Shown: in pieces, positions 35,478-44,240 of the stretch | Numbering within the stretch: the first letter of the stretch is position 1 | Layout of the letters: each line of letters starts with the position of its first letter | Assembly: GCF_021183625.1 (NCBI RefSeq) | Contig: NZ_CP089214.1 | Span: 310,001-374,000, forward strand | Reading direction: 5' to 3' | DNA length: 64,000 bases | Origin: Nocardia asteroides | Lineage (GTDB): Bacteria; Actinomycetota; Actinomycetes; Mycobacteriales; Mycobacteriaceae | Made by a program: the position numbers and the translations under genes | Notes under the pieces: generated by a model | Databases searched by the model: none | What the model saw: the letters and a program-made list of their open reading frames with translations, nothing else | What the model was told of the DNA's origin: nothing

Positions 35478-36923
35478 GTGATCGAGGTCAGGAGTGGCTG
35501 CGGCGCCGTCCGCGGGCAGTGGACCGCCGGTGTCGCCGTATTCCGCGGCATTCCGTACGCCCTCCCGCCGTTCGGCCCGCGGCGCTTCGCCGGACCCGTC
35601 CCGGTCCCGCGCTGGGACGGCGCCCGCGCGGCACTCGCGTTCGGCCCCTTCATGCCGCAACCCGGCCACCCCGGCAGCGCCGGGCCCCTCACCCTGAACA
35701 TCTGGTCGCCCGCGCCGGGCGCGACCCGGTTACCGGTCCTGGTCTGGATCCACGGCGGCGGCTACTACGAGGGCGGACCGGACAATCCGCACCAGGACGG
35801 GACCGCGCTCGCCCGCGCCGGGACCGTGCTGGTGACGCTCACCTACCGGGTCGGGGTCGAGGGCTTCGCGCACCTCGACGGCGCCCCCGGCAACCGTGGC
35901 ATCCTCGACCAGCTCGCCGCGCTGCACTGGGTGCGGGACAACATCGCCGCATACGGCGGTGACCCCGGGAACGTCACCCTGATCGGCCAATCCGCGGGCG
36001 CTGGCTGCGTCGCGGCGCTGCTCGCCATGCCCGCGGCACGCGGACTCTTCCGCCGCGCCGTCCCGATGAGCGTGCCCGGCACCTTCTTCACGCCCGCGCT
36101 CGCCGCGCGCATCGCCACCGACATCGCGGCCCGGGTCGGGGCGCGCGCGACCGGCGCCGAGCTGTCCCGGTTCGCACCGGGGGCGCTGGTGGCCGCGACC
36201 GGCGAGGTCATGGGGCGGATGCCCGGATACATCGGCCGGTGGGGGCGCGTCGCGCTCACACCATCGCCGTTCTCCCCCGTCGTGGACGGCGAGGTGCTCC
36301 CCCGCGATCCCTGGCGCGCGCTCGCCGACGGCGCCGCACGCGAGGTCGAGATCCTCACCGGGCACACCCGCGACGAGTACCGGCTCTTCGCCGTCCGGCC
36401 CGGCGCCGCGACCGAGGAGCTGATCGACGCCGCGTTCCACTGGTTCGCCGATGAGGACCGCTACCGCAGCGCCTACCCGGACGCGAACCGCGCCCGGCTG
36501 CACGAAACGCTGCACGCCGACTGGCTCTTCCGCATGCCGACCCTGCACCTCGCCGACGCCGCGCACATCGGCGGCGGCTCGGTCCGGCTCTACGAGCTGT
36601 GCTGGAGCTTCCGGCACGACCAGGGCGCCTCGCACAGCCTCGACGTCCTGCTCCTCTTCGGCACCCTCGCCGCCGCCGACGTGCGCGACCACCCGGCCGC
36701 CATCGCCGGTGCCGCTGAACAGCTTCCGGCGCTCACCCGGCGACTGCGGGACGAATGGGTGCGCTTCGCCCGCACCGGCGACCCCGGCTGGCCGCGGTAC
36801 GACCCCGAGGCCAGGGCTACCCGGATCTACGGCGCCGAGGTGGTGACCGGGCGCTACCCGGAGGAGCCGTCGCGCGCCATCTGGCGGGAACACCGGTTCG
36901 GAGCACTGACCCCGCCCGGGTGA
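35478..36923 (+). CDS. Carboxylesterase family alpha/beta hydrolase
   Basis: The 481-residue protein has the type-B carboxylesterase layout: an oxyanion-hole segment VWIHGGGYYEGG, the nucleophile elbow GQSAGAGC (the family usually has GESAGA, so Glu to Gln), acidic residues in the substrate loop, and a late His in DQGASHSLDVLLLFG. It hydrolyses esters, probably of xenobiotics or lipids; no signal peptide is visible, so it should be cytosolic. A GTG start is used at 35478. The C-terminal region (FARTGDPGWPRY) is typical of the family. A possible hairpin follows at 36959. Confidence 0.9.
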   Translation: MIEVRSGCGAVRGQWTAGVAVFRGIPYALPPFGPRRFAGPVPVPRWDGARAALAFGPFMPQPGHPGSAGPLTLNIWSPAPGATRLPVLVWIHGGGYYEGGPDNPHQDGTALARAGTVLVTLTYRVGVEGFAHLDGAPGNRGILDQLAALHWVRDNIAAYGGDPGNVTLIGQSAGAGCVAALLAMPAARGLFRRAVPMSVPGTFFTPALAARIATDIAARVGARATGAELSRFAPGALVAATGEVMGRMPGYIGRWGRVALTPSPFSPVVDGEVLPRDPWRALADGAAREVEILTGHTRDEYRLFAVRPGAATEELIDAAFHWFADEDRYRSAYPDANRARLHETLHADWLFRMPTLHLADAAHIGGGSVRLYELCWSFRHDQGASHSLDVLLLFGTLAAADVRDHPAAIAGAAEQLPALTRRLRDEWVRFARTGDPGWPRYDPEARATRIYGAEVVTGRYPEEPSRAIWREHRFGALTPPG

Positions 36924-36958
36924 AACACCCCGGCCCCGCCATCCCGCCGCCCCTGCGC

Positions 36959-36979
36959 CGCCGTGTCACCGCCACGGCG
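36959..36979 (+). terminator. Possible GC hairpin after the esterase gene
   Basis: CGCCGTG (36959) and CACGGCG (36973) can pair with a 7-base loop, about 36 bases after the esterase stop. There is no following T tract, so intrinsic termination is only possible. Confidence 0.3.
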
Positions 36980-37067
36980 CGCGGAGGCACTGGAAAGGGG
37001 GCCGGGAGGGCATCGTATTCTATTGAGGCACTGAGCCGTTCGACTTCTGCCGTCCAGGGGGCGCGTG

Positions 37068-39485
37068 ATGATCGTGATCGCGCAGGACAGTACGTTCTCC
37101 GGTCCCGAGAAACTTGTCCGGCGATGGTTCGAGAGCTGGCACGGCCCCGATCGCGGGCTCGGCGGCCTCGCCGTCTTCGGCTGCAGGCTTCCCGGTGTCG
37201 CGGGCGGGCCCGGCCGCCGGGCCGACATCCTCGTCTGGACGCCGGGGCACTGCACCGTCGTCGAGATCGCCGGGCTGCGGCGCAGCCAATCCGGGGTGCT
37301 CGACACCGAGCAGCGGTGGCGGATCGGCTCCGCCCCCGCCGATCTCGACCTTCCCGTCGCCAGCCTCACCCCGGACGTGCGCGCCGCGCAGACCGCCACC
37401 GGGCTGCGGGCCCGGCTGAAGCGGGCCGGGCTGCCCGACTTCGTCGGCGAGCTCGCCGTTCTGGTCACCGCGCCGGGGTCGGCGGTCACCTGTTCCGAAC
37501 CGCTCGAGCCGACCGGCGGTGTCGTCGTCGCCGGGAGCGCGGATCCCGACGCGGTCGAGCGGTACTTCCGGCGCCGGACCGGTGGCGAGGTCCGCTGGGA
37601 TGTCGCCACGCTCACCGCCGCCTTCGCCGAACTCGAACTCGGTGAGCTGCTGCCCTCCGCCGAAGCGCTCGCCCGCGAGGGATTCGCGGCGGTAGCCGAG
37701 ATTTCGGCGGCGGAGGTGGCGGCGCAGGGGGCCGTCACCACCGCCGCCGATCCACCGTCGGGAGTGGACGGGGGGACCACCGAGGGCGGCCGCATCGGCG
37801 ATTCGGGAGCGGGCGCCCCGGAGCACGGGACCGGACTGCCGGACGACGCCGACCTCCGCGACCGATCACCGGAACCCGCCGCGACCGACACGGACCTCGA
37901 TGAGCCGGACCGGGCGGAAGCCCCCGGCGACCGACCCGGCCGAGCAGTGGCAGCCGCTCCCGAACCGCCCCCGACGTCCGCTGATGACGACCTGGAGCCC
38001 GACGATCCGCGTCGCGCGGAATCCGAGGCACCGGAGCGGGTTCCGGCGATGGCCGCGGCAGGGCGCCCGCCGTGGCTCGCGCCGATTCCGCCGCTCCCGG
38101 AGCGGCCGCGCCGCCGGCCCGGCGGGCGGAAGGCGGAGCCGAGCGCGATCACGCAAAGGGATACGCCGCGCCGCCCCACCTCGGCGGCCGCGGCCGAACC
38201 GGTGGTGGATGCGCCGGCGCGCGCGACCCCGGAGGCCACGCCCGAACCCGTGGTGGATACGCCGGCGCACGCGACCCCGGAGGCCACAGCCGAACCCGTG
38301 GTGGAGATGCCGGGGCGCGCCGCCTCCGAAGCCACGGCCGAACCGGCGTGGGCAGGGGCCGGACGGGCCGCACCGGCGCAGACCTGGCGTCCCGGGCCGA
38401 CCCCCACCGAGCCTCCGAGCAGCGAAGGCCGCACCGCGCCGCCACCGCGATCCCCGATCGCCGCACCGCACCCTGCCTCCGCACCGCGCCCCGCCTCCGC
38501 ACCGCGCACGGACACCGCACCGCGCACGGACACCGCACCGCGCACGGACACCGAAGGACCCCGGCAGCCGCAAGCCGCCCCCTGGTCACCACTGCCCGGA
38601 CACCACCACCCGGACTCCGCACCCTCCGGAGAACCCCGCTCCCGCGGCGTCCGCCTCACCCGAACCCCGGCGAACCCGGCACCCTCCCCCCGCGGCCCAT
38701 CGTTCACGGCGCCCTCCCCCTACGACACCGCCCCGACGAACGAAATGCGCCAACACCCGCGCCCCACCCCACCCGCCGCCGAACAACGCCCGCCCCGCCG
38801 CCTCGAATACAGCGCCGACCCCCAACCCCTCCGCCCCCGCACCCACTACTCCCCGCCCCCGTCCCGCGGCGAGAAACTCCGGTCGGCGTTCGACACGGAA
38901 TCCTGGCCCCGCTTCCGGGTCGGCGGCACCGCCCTGCTCGTCGCCCTCGCCGCAGTGGTCGCCGTCTTCTTCGTCGTCACGCACGTGGCACGGGAGAACC
39001 GGCCCGCGCTCGCCGACTACGCCGCGATGTGCGACAAGCCGGACGGCTTCGCCGGCGCCGCCGAGCCGAAACCGGGCCCGGTCGGGGTCTACGCGGCGGG
39101 CGACCTCAACGCCGTCAGCCCGCCCGGCGACCCCGCACTGCCCCGTGCCACCCGCCCCGAGGACGTGCAGTGGGTGGCCTGCGCGACCCGCACCGGCGTC
39201 GGCGAACCCGTCGCGAACTGCCGCTACCAGGACGGCTCCGCGCTGACCCTGATCGCGGGCCGCTACCGGCTCACCGTCTACGAGGCCGCCACCGGCCGCA
39301 CCGTGCACAGCGCCGACGTCCCCGGCGACTGGTTCGCCCCCGGCACCATCCCGATCGGCGACCCCTGCGCGGCCGCGGCGGGCGCGACACCCGACCAGCC
39401 GGGCCAGCGCTTCGGCCGACCGGCCCCCGACCGGCTGCGCCAGTTCCTCACCGACGCGGCGCGACTGCGGAATCTCCCGTCCTGA
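37068..39485 (+). CDS. Large NERD-like membrane protein with Pro/Ala/Thr repeat region
   Basis: The protein of about 805 residues has three parts. Residues 1-130 resemble the nuclease-related NERD domain (GPEKLVRRWF, ADILVWTPGHCTVVEIAGL), though the ExK dyad is degraded to EIA. Residues 215-600 are proline-, alanine- and threonine-rich, and include direct repeats at 38193-38336 and 38463-38552. A single membrane helix (GGTALLVALAAVVAVFFVV) lies near 625-645, followed by a Cys-containing extracellular region of about 150 residues. ATG 37068 or GTG 37065 start; GGGG precedes both. The last 38 bases overlap the convergent DJ-1 gene. No known function; repeats suggest length variation. Confidence 0.78.
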   Translation: MIVIAQDSTFSGPEKLVRRWFESWHGPDRGLGGLAVFGCRLPGVAGGPGRRADILVWTPGHCTVVEIAGLRRSQSGVLDTEQRWRIGSAPADLDLPVASLTPDVRAAQTATGLRARLKRAGLPDFVGELAVLVTAPGSAVTCSEPLEPTGGVVVAGSADPDAVERYFRRRTGGEVRWDVATLTAAFAELELGELLPSAEALAREGFAAVAEISAAEVAAQGAVTTAADPPSGVDGGTTEGGRIGDSGAGAPEHGTGLPDDADLRDRSPEPAATDTDLDEPDRAEAPGDRPGRAVAAAPEPPPTSADDDLEPDDPRRAESEAPERVPAMAAAGRPPWLAPIPPLPERPRRRPGGRKAEPSAITQRDTPRRPTSAAAAEPVVDAPARATPEATPEPVVDTPAHATPEATAEPVVEMPGRAASEATAEPAWAGAGRAAPAQTWRPGPTPTEPPSSEGRTAPPPRSPIAAPHPASAPRPASAPRTDTAPRTDTAPRTDTEGPRQPQAAPWSPLPGHHHPDSAPSGEPRSRGVRLTRTPANPAPSPRGPSFTAPSPYDTAPTNEMRQHPRPTPPAAEQRPPRRLEYSADPQPLRPRTHYSPPPSRGEKLRSAFDTESWPRFRVGGTALLVALAAVVAVFFVVTHVARENRPALADYAAMCDKPDGFAGAAEPKPGPVGVYAAGDLNAVSPPGDPALPRATRPEDVQWVACATRTGVGEPVANCRYQDGSALTLIAGRYRLTVYEAATGRTVHSADVPGDWFAPGTIPIGDPCAAAAGATPDQPGQRFGRPAPDRLRQFLTDAARLRNLPS
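38193..38336 (+). repeat. Three 48-bp coding repeats
   Basis: The octamer GCCGAACC (CCCGAACC in the second unit) recurs at 38193, 38241 and 38289, and again at 38337, giving a period of 48 bp. The repeats encode EPVVDxPAxATPEATA-type blocks in the large membrane protein. Confidence 0.85.
38463..38552 (+). repeat. Five 18-bp coding repeats
   Basis: Five units of 18 bp begin at 38463, 38481, 38499, 38517 and 38535. The last three are identical (GCACCGCGCACGGACACC); the first two differ. They encode APRTDT-type hexapeptides. Confidence 0.9.
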
Positions 39486-40281
39486 ACCCCTCCACCCCGG
39501 CCGCCGCGCGATCGGCGGCCCGCACCTGCCGGGTGAACGCCGCGCCGAAGGCCCGCGCGGAGTAGGGATCCTGGCCGGTGACCAGCTCCCGGTCGATCAC
39601 CACCTTGCTGCCCATCGGCAGCCGGGTCTGCTCCACCCGGCCACCGAGCTCACCGAGCAGCCCCGCCGGGTCCGGCTCGAAGAGCCTGCCGGGGAAGCGC
39701 CGCGCCACCGGGACCGTCTGCAACATGGTGTCGACCACGGTCTTGAAGCAGGTCATCCGGTAGCCGGCGTAGAGCCAGTGCCCGTCCACCTCGGGCGCGG
39801 CGGCCAGCGCGGCCGGGGCGTGGCAGATCAGCCCGGTCGGCTTGCCCGCGGCGTGGAAGTGCGCGAGCAGCGCGCCGAAGTCCTCGTTGTGCGCGGCGCC
39901 GGTGTGCGCGTCGCGGTAGAGCAGGTCGACCAGCGGGGCGTGCCCGCCGGGGACGAAGAGCCCGTCGTACTGCTCGACGGTGTGCAGCTTCTCCAGCGGG
40001 ATCGGGGCGCCGAGCCCGGCGTCGAGCAGCCGCGCGTAGGTGGCGAAGGCGGCGTCGCGCCGCGCCCGGGAGAAGCCGAAGTAGGCGAGGCTGCAGGAGG
40101 TGCCGTCCAGTGTCGGCGCCCGCCCGCCCGGCGTCGCGAACGACAGCCGCACCCCCGCCTCCAGCAGCGCCGCCGCCGGTTCCACCAGCTCGCCCAGGTA
40201 AACCCCGGTCGGGGCGCTGCCGCCGCCCTGCAGCGGCAACCGGTCGGCGGCGGAGACGACGACGAGCACGTGACGGGGCAT
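39448..40281 (-). CDS. DJ-1/PfpI family (HchA-like) protein
   Basis: The 277-residue protein has the glutamine-amidotransferase-like DJ-1 fold, with the nucleophile elbow LICHAPAAL (Cys near residue 152) and surrounding FVPGGHAPLVDL. Family members act as glyoxalases, deglycases or stress chaperones. The extended length resembles the HchA/type 2 subgroup. It begins with ATG 40281. Its 3' end overlaps the convergent membrane-protein gene by 38 bases. It is divergent from a GntR regulator, but no functional link is obvious. Confidence 0.9.
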   Translation of the reverse strand: MPRHVLVVVSAADRLPLQGGGSAPTGVYLGELVEPAAALLEAGVRLSFATPGGRAPTLDGTSCSLAYFGFSRARRDAAFATYARLLDAGLGAPIPLEKLHTVEQYDGLFVPGGHAPLVDLLYRDAHTGAAHNEDFGALLAHFHAAGKPTGLICHAPAALAAAPEVDGHWLYAGYRMTCFKTVVDTMLQTVPVARRFPGRLFEPDPAGLLGELGGRVEQTRLPMGSKVVIDRELVTGQDPYSARAFGAAFTRQVRAADRAAAGVEGFRTGDSAVAPRR

Positions 40282-40368
40282 GGTGGATCCTCTCGACGGC
40301 GGGCATTCCCCACGGGGCTACCCCGTCGCCGCGCCCCGACGCAGCGCGCCCCTCGCTACGCTCACCCC

Positions 40369-41022
40369 GTGACCGCCGCACCCGACCCCGCCCTGCCCGC
40401 CCCGCGGGACGCCGTGGCCCATGCGGTGCGCGCCGACATCCTCGCCGGGCGGCTCGCTCCCGGCGACCGGCTGCGCGAAACCGACCTCGCCGAGCGGTTC
40501 GGGGTCTCCCGGATCCCGGTCCGCGAAGCGCTCTCCCAGCTGCAGAACGAGGGGTTCGTGACGCTGGTGCGCTACCGCGGCGCCACCGTCTCGGTGCCAT
40601 CGGGCACCGCGGCCAGAGAGCTGGTGCAGGTGCGGCGCGGGCTGGAGGTGCTGGCCGCGCAGCTGGCGGCGCGCAGGCGCGGCGGCGAGGTCGCCGCCGA
40701 GCTCGCCCGCGTGGTCGAGCTGGGCCGCGACCTCAGCCACTCGGCGGCCGCCCGCGCCGAGTTGCCGCCGCTGGTACTCCGCTTCCACGAGCTGGTGGCC
40801 GAGGCGTCGGGCAACAGCCAGCTGCGGCAGCTGCTCGAGCAGCTGCTCGGCCGGGTCTCCTGGCTGTTCGGCAGGCACCTCGACGCGCGCAGCGAGGAGT
40901 CGTGGAGCGATCACGCCGCCATCGCGCGCGCCATCCTCTCCGGCTCGCCGGTGCAGGCCGGGTTCCTGATGGACGAGCACATCGCCAAGGACGAGGCGTT
41001 GCTCGACGAACTCGACAACTGA
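40369..41022 (+). CDS. GntR/FCD-family transcriptional regulator
   Basis: The 217-residue protein has a GntR winged helix (DILAGRLAPGDRLRETDLAERFGVSRIPVREALSQLQNEGFV) and an FCD ligand domain (about 90-210) whose metal-ligand pattern includes LRFHELVAEASGN and the late DEHIAKDEALL. Such regulators commonly respond to organic acids or ureides. TTGTATACAA sites lie on both sides of the next 130 bp, before a nucleobase permease and an amidohydrolase, so it probably represses that operon. GTG 40369 is chosen because the sequence upstream is not conserved-looking. Confidence 0.92.
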   Translation: MTAAPDPALPAPRDAVAHAVRADILAGRLAPGDRLRETDLAERFGVSRIPVREALSQLQNEGFVTLVRYRGATVSVPSGTAARELVQVRRGLEVLAAQLAARRRGGEVAAELARVVELGRDLSHSAAARAELPPLVLRFHELVAEASGNSQLRQLLEQLLGRVSWLFGRHLDARSEESWSDHAAIARAILSGSPVQAGFLMDEHIAKDEALLDELDN

Positions 41023-41023
41023 T

Positions 41024-41035
41024 TTTGTATACAAA
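41024..41035. promoter_or_regulatory. GntR operator candidate 1, TTTGTATACAAA
   Basis: A perfect 12-bp palindrome directly after the GntR stop codon. TTGTATACAA matches the TTGT-N2-ACAA spacing typical of GntR/FCD binding sites. A second copy lies 86 bp downstream. Confidence 0.75.
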
Positions 41036-41109
41036 CACGCCGAAAACACCGCACCGCCCACGGTGAGTTAACGCAATCCACCCGGACGGTAATCGACCGG
41101 AAACAGAAG

Positions 41110-41119
41110 TTGTATACAA
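41110..41119. promoter_or_regulatory. GntR operator candidate 2, TTGTATACAA
   Basis: A second exact copy of the palindrome, 36 bases before the permease start. Pairing of sites 86 bp apart allows DNA-loop or cooperative repression of the permease/hydrolase operon by the upstream GntR protein. Confidence 0.78.
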
Positions 41120-41154
41120 AAGCGGGGTAGCTCAGCAGAAACCCGGAGGTCCCC

Positions 41155-42468
41155 GTGTCCGTACTCGCCCCGGCGGAATCCCCGCCCGCCGCCACCCTGC
41201 CCTGGTGGCGCACCGTGCTCTTCGGCATGCAGCACGTGCTCGTCATGTACACCGGCTGCGTGGCGGTGCCGCTGGTCTTCGGCGCCGCGCTCGGACTGGA
41301 CCGCTCGATCGTCGCGGCGCTGGTCAACGCCGACCTGCTGGTCGCCGGGATCATCACCGTGGTGCAGGCCGCCGGGGTCGGGAGGCTGCTCGGCGCCCGG
41401 ATGCCGGTGGTCGCCGGCGCCTCGTTCACCGCCGTCACCCCGATGATCCTGATCGGCCAGGAGTACGGGCTCTCCGCCGTCTACGGCTCGATGATCGCCG
41501 CGGGCATCTTCGGCGTGCTGGTCGCGGTGCCGTTCTCCCGCCTGCAGCGCTTCTTCCCGCCCGTCGTGCGCGGCGCCGCCATCGCCATGATCGGGCTCTC
41601 GCTCATCGGCAAGGCCGTCACCATGACCTTCGGCGCGGAACCCGCGGGCGGCGCGCGGCTGCTCGTCGCCGCCGGGGTGATCCTGCTGATCCTGGCGCTC
41701 ATGCGCTACGGCCGCGGGCTGCTCGCCCAATCCGCGGTGCTCGTCGCGCTGGTGCTCGGCACCGTCGCCGCCGCCGCGCTCTCGCTCACCGACTTCTCCG
41801 CCGTCGGGGCCGCGGGCTGGCTCGGGCTGCCCGACCTGTTCCCCTTCGGCGCGCCGACCTTCCCCATCGCGGGCATCGTCTCGATGTGCCTGGTGATGCT
41901 GGTGATCTTCACCGAATCCACCGCCTACCTGCTCGCCACCGCCGAGCACACCGGGCAGCCCGCCACCCCGGCCGTGATCGGGCGCGGGCTCGCCGCCGAC
42001 GGCCTCTCCGCGGTGCTGGCGGGCGGGCTCACCTCGTTCCCGGACACGATCTTCGCGCAGAACGTCAGCCTGGTCCGGATGACCGGGGTCGCCGCCCGCA
42101 GCGCCGTGGTGGTGGCGGGCGGGTTGCTGGTCGTGCTCGGGCTGGTGCCCAAGATGGGCCAGGTGGTGGCGAGCCTGCCCGGGCCGGTGATCGGCGCGGT
42201 CAGCCTGGTCATGTTCGCCACCGTCGCCGGGGTCGGCATCGCCACCCTCGCCACGGTGGACTACGCCCGCACCGACAACCTGCTCATCGTCTCGCTCGCC
42301 ATGGGCGCGGGCATGATCCCGATCGTCGCGCCCGAACTCTACGACGGGCTGCCCACCTCGCTGAAGGTGATCGTCGGCGGCGCCATCACCAGCACCGTCC
42401 TCGTCGCCTTCACCCTGAACCTGGTCTTCCACCACCTCACCCGCACCCCGAAGGAGCTGCCCGCATGA
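41155..42468 (+). CDS. NCS2 family nucleobase:cation symporter
   Basis: The 437-residue protein has about 13-14 membrane helices and the NCS2/UraA family motifs (VVAGASFTAVTPMILIG, FTESTAYLLATAEHTG, GLTSFPDTIFAQNVSLVRMTGVAAR; the last matches the signature region). It should import a purine, pyrimidine or related ring (xanthine/uracil-type) with protons. CCGGAGG precedes GTG 41155 and the stop overlaps the amidohydrolase start (ATGA). It sits between twin GntR sites and the ring-opening enzyme, so barbiturate, cyanurate or a related ureide ring is a plausible substrate. Confidence 0.93.
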   Translation: MSVLAPAESPPAATLPWWRTVLFGMQHVLVMYTGCVAVPLVFGAALGLDRSIVAALVNADLLVAGIITVVQAAGVGRLLGARMPVVAGASFTAVTPMILIGQEYGLSAVYGSMIAAGIFGVLVAVPFSRLQRFFPPVVRGAAIAMIGLSLIGKAVTMTFGAEPAGGARLLVAAGVILLILALMRYGRGLLAQSAVLVALVLGTVAAAALSLTDFSAVGAAGWLGLPDLFPFGAPTFPIAGIVSMCLVMLVIFTESTAYLLATAEHTGQPATPAVIGRGLAADGLSAVLAGGLTSFPDTIFAQNVSLVRMTGVAARSAVVVAGGLLVVLGLVPKMGQVVASLPGPVIGAVSLVMFATVAGVGIATLATVDYARTDNLLIVSLAMGAGMIPIVAPELYDGLPTSLKVIVGGAITSTVLVAFTLNLVFHHLTRTPKELPA

Positions 42469-43502
42469 CCGGCATCGCCCTGCTCACCGTCCCCACCGCG
42501 GGCCCGGACGACCTCGCCCCGCTCACCGCGCTCGGCCCCGCCGGGCTGCGCGCCGACGACGTCCTCGCCGTGATCGGCAAAACCGAGGGCAACGGCTGCG
42601 TCAACGACTTCAGCCGCACCCTGGCCGCCGCCGTCTGGGAGCCGCGGCTGCCCGGCGCGATCACCGTCTTCTCCGGCGGCACCGAGGGCGTGCTCAGCCC
42701 GCACGTCAACCTCGTCGTGCGCGACCCCCGCGCGCACCCCGGCCACGACCGCGGGCTGGTCGCCGCCGCCGGGCGGACCCGGGCACTGGCCCCCGCCGAG
42801 ATCGGGCGCCCCGCCCAGCTCGGCGCGGTCGCCGAGACCGTCGGCAAGCTCGTCGCCGAACTCGGCGCCGACCCCGGCGACGTGCACCTGGTCCTGGTGA
42901 AATGCCCGCTGCTCACCTCTGACCGGATCGCCGCGGTGCGCGCGACGGGCGCCGAACCGGTCGCCGCCGACACCTACGCCTCCATGGGGCACTCCCGCGC
43001 GGCCGCCGCGCTCGGGGTAGCGGTCGCGCTCGGCGAATGCGACACCCGCGCCGCCGAAGCCGCGCTCGCCGGGCACGCCGATATCGACTCCGCGCGCGCC
43101 TCCACCAGCGCGGGCGCCGAACTCGACGACTGCCACGTGCTGGTGCTCGCCGAGAGCGCCCGCGCCGCCAACCCGCTGCGCGCGCTGCACGGCCGGATGC
43201 GCGACGCCATCGACATCGCCACCGTGCGCGGGCTGCTGGACGAGGTCGCCGCGCGCGGCGGCACCGTGCGCCAGATCTTCGCCAAGGCCGACGCCGACCC
43301 GGCGGGCACCGTGCGCGGGCTGCGGCACACCATGCTCACCGACTCCGACATCCCCGCCACCAGGCACGCCCGCGCCGCCGTCGGCGGGCTGCTCGCCGCG
43401 CTCAAGGGCGACGGGGCCGTCTACGTCTCGGGCGGGGCCGAGCACCAGGGGCCGCCCGGCGGCGGCAGCATCACCGTGGTGTTCGAGGTACCCGGGGCGT
43501 GA
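42465..43502 (+). CDS. Ring-opening amidohydrolase (barbiturase/cyanuric acid hydrolase family)
   Basis: The 345-residue enzyme opens a cyclic ureide ring. Three internal repeats each carry a Lys and a Ser: AVIGKTEGNG with VFSGGTEGV; VLVKCPLL with ASTSAGAEL; and IFAKADAD with VYVSGGAEHQGPPGG. This trimeric Ser-Lys arrangement is the hallmark of AtzD and barbiturase. Length matches (both about 360). Barbiturase versus cyanuric acid hydrolase cannot be told apart by eye. It is coupled to the NCS2 permease (ATGA) and to an alpha/beta hydrolase (GTGA), which would process a product or act on the same compound class. Confidence 0.92.
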   Translation: MTGIALLTVPTAGPDDLAPLTALGPAGLRADDVLAVIGKTEGNGCVNDFSRTLAAAVWEPRLPGAITVFSGGTEGVLSPHVNLVVRDPRAHPGHDRGLVAAAGRTRALAPAEIGRPAQLGAVAETVGKLVAELGADPGDVHLVLVKCPLLTSDRIAAVRATGAEPVAADTYASMGHSRAAAALGVAVALGECDTRAAEAALAGHADIDSARASTSAGAELDDCHVLVLAESARAANPLRALHGRMRDAIDIATVRGLLDEVAARGGTVRQIFAKADADPAGTVRGLRHTMLTDSDIPATRHARAAVGGLLAALKGDGAVYVSGGAEHQGPPGGGSITVVFEVPGA

Positions 43503-44125
43503 GGGTCGTGCTGGTGCACGGCACCGCCACCGACGGCCGGGTCTGGGCAGGCGTCGCCGAAGCGCTCGGCGCCGGATACGAACTCGACCGCCCCACCCGC
43601 CCGCAATCCGGTGACCTCGACACCGAGATCGCCTTCCTCGCCCCGCGCTGCGCCGGCGCGGTCGTCGCCGGGGTGAGCGGCGGCGCCACGCTCGGGCTCG
43701 AGCTCGCCGCGCGCGGCGTGCCCTTCATTGCCGCGGTGCTGCACGAACCGGCCGCCGGGTCGCTGGTCCCCGGGCTGCTCGCGCCGGTCGCGGCGGCCTT
43801 CGCCGACGGCGGGACCGGCCCCTTCGCCCGGACGCTGTACGGGGACTCCTGGCACGCCGGGCTCACCACCGCCGATCCCGGCACGATCGCCGCCGAGCTG
43901 CGCATGTTCCGCGCCTTCGAACCCCGCCCCTTGCCCGCCGGGGTAGCCGAGCGGGTGCTGCTGACCGTCGGCGCCGACTCCCCCGCAGCGCGCCACCGGG
44001 CCGACACCACCCTCACCGCGCTGCTCGGGGTCCGCAGCCGGGTGGTGCCCGGCGCGCACGCACTGCACCTCGACCACCCGGCGGCCCTCGCCGACCTCAT
44101 CCGGGAGGCCGCCGAGCACGGGTGA
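43499..44125 (+). CDS. Alpha/beta hydrolase in the ring-opening operon
   Basis: The small 208-residue alpha/beta-hydrolase-fold protein has VVLVHGTATDGRVW (oxyanion region), the nucleophile elbow GVSGGATLG and a late catalytic His in GAHALHLDHP. The nucleophile is Ser in GxSxG form. GTG start overlaps the amidohydrolase stop (GTGA), so translation is coupled. It may hydrolyse a downstream ureide or amide, but the substrate is not known. Confidence 0.85.
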   Translation: MRVVLVHGTATDGRVWAGVAEALGAGYELDRPTRPQSGDLDTEIAFLAPRCAGAVVAGVSGGATLGLELAARGVPFIAAVLHEPAAGSLVPGLLAPVAAAFADGGTGPFARTLYGDSWHAGLTTADPGTIAAELRMFRAFEPRPLPAGVAERVLLTVGADSPAARHRADTTLTALLGVRSRVVPGAHALHLDHPAALADLIREAAEHG

Positions 44126-44240
44126 ACTACGATCCACCGGCGACCACAGCGGGGGGAGGACGGTGCACCGGCTCGCTCGGCGCAGCCGTGGCGTGACCCG
44201 TGCGCGATCCCGCGCCGCCGCAGCGGTTCGACAGCCTCGG

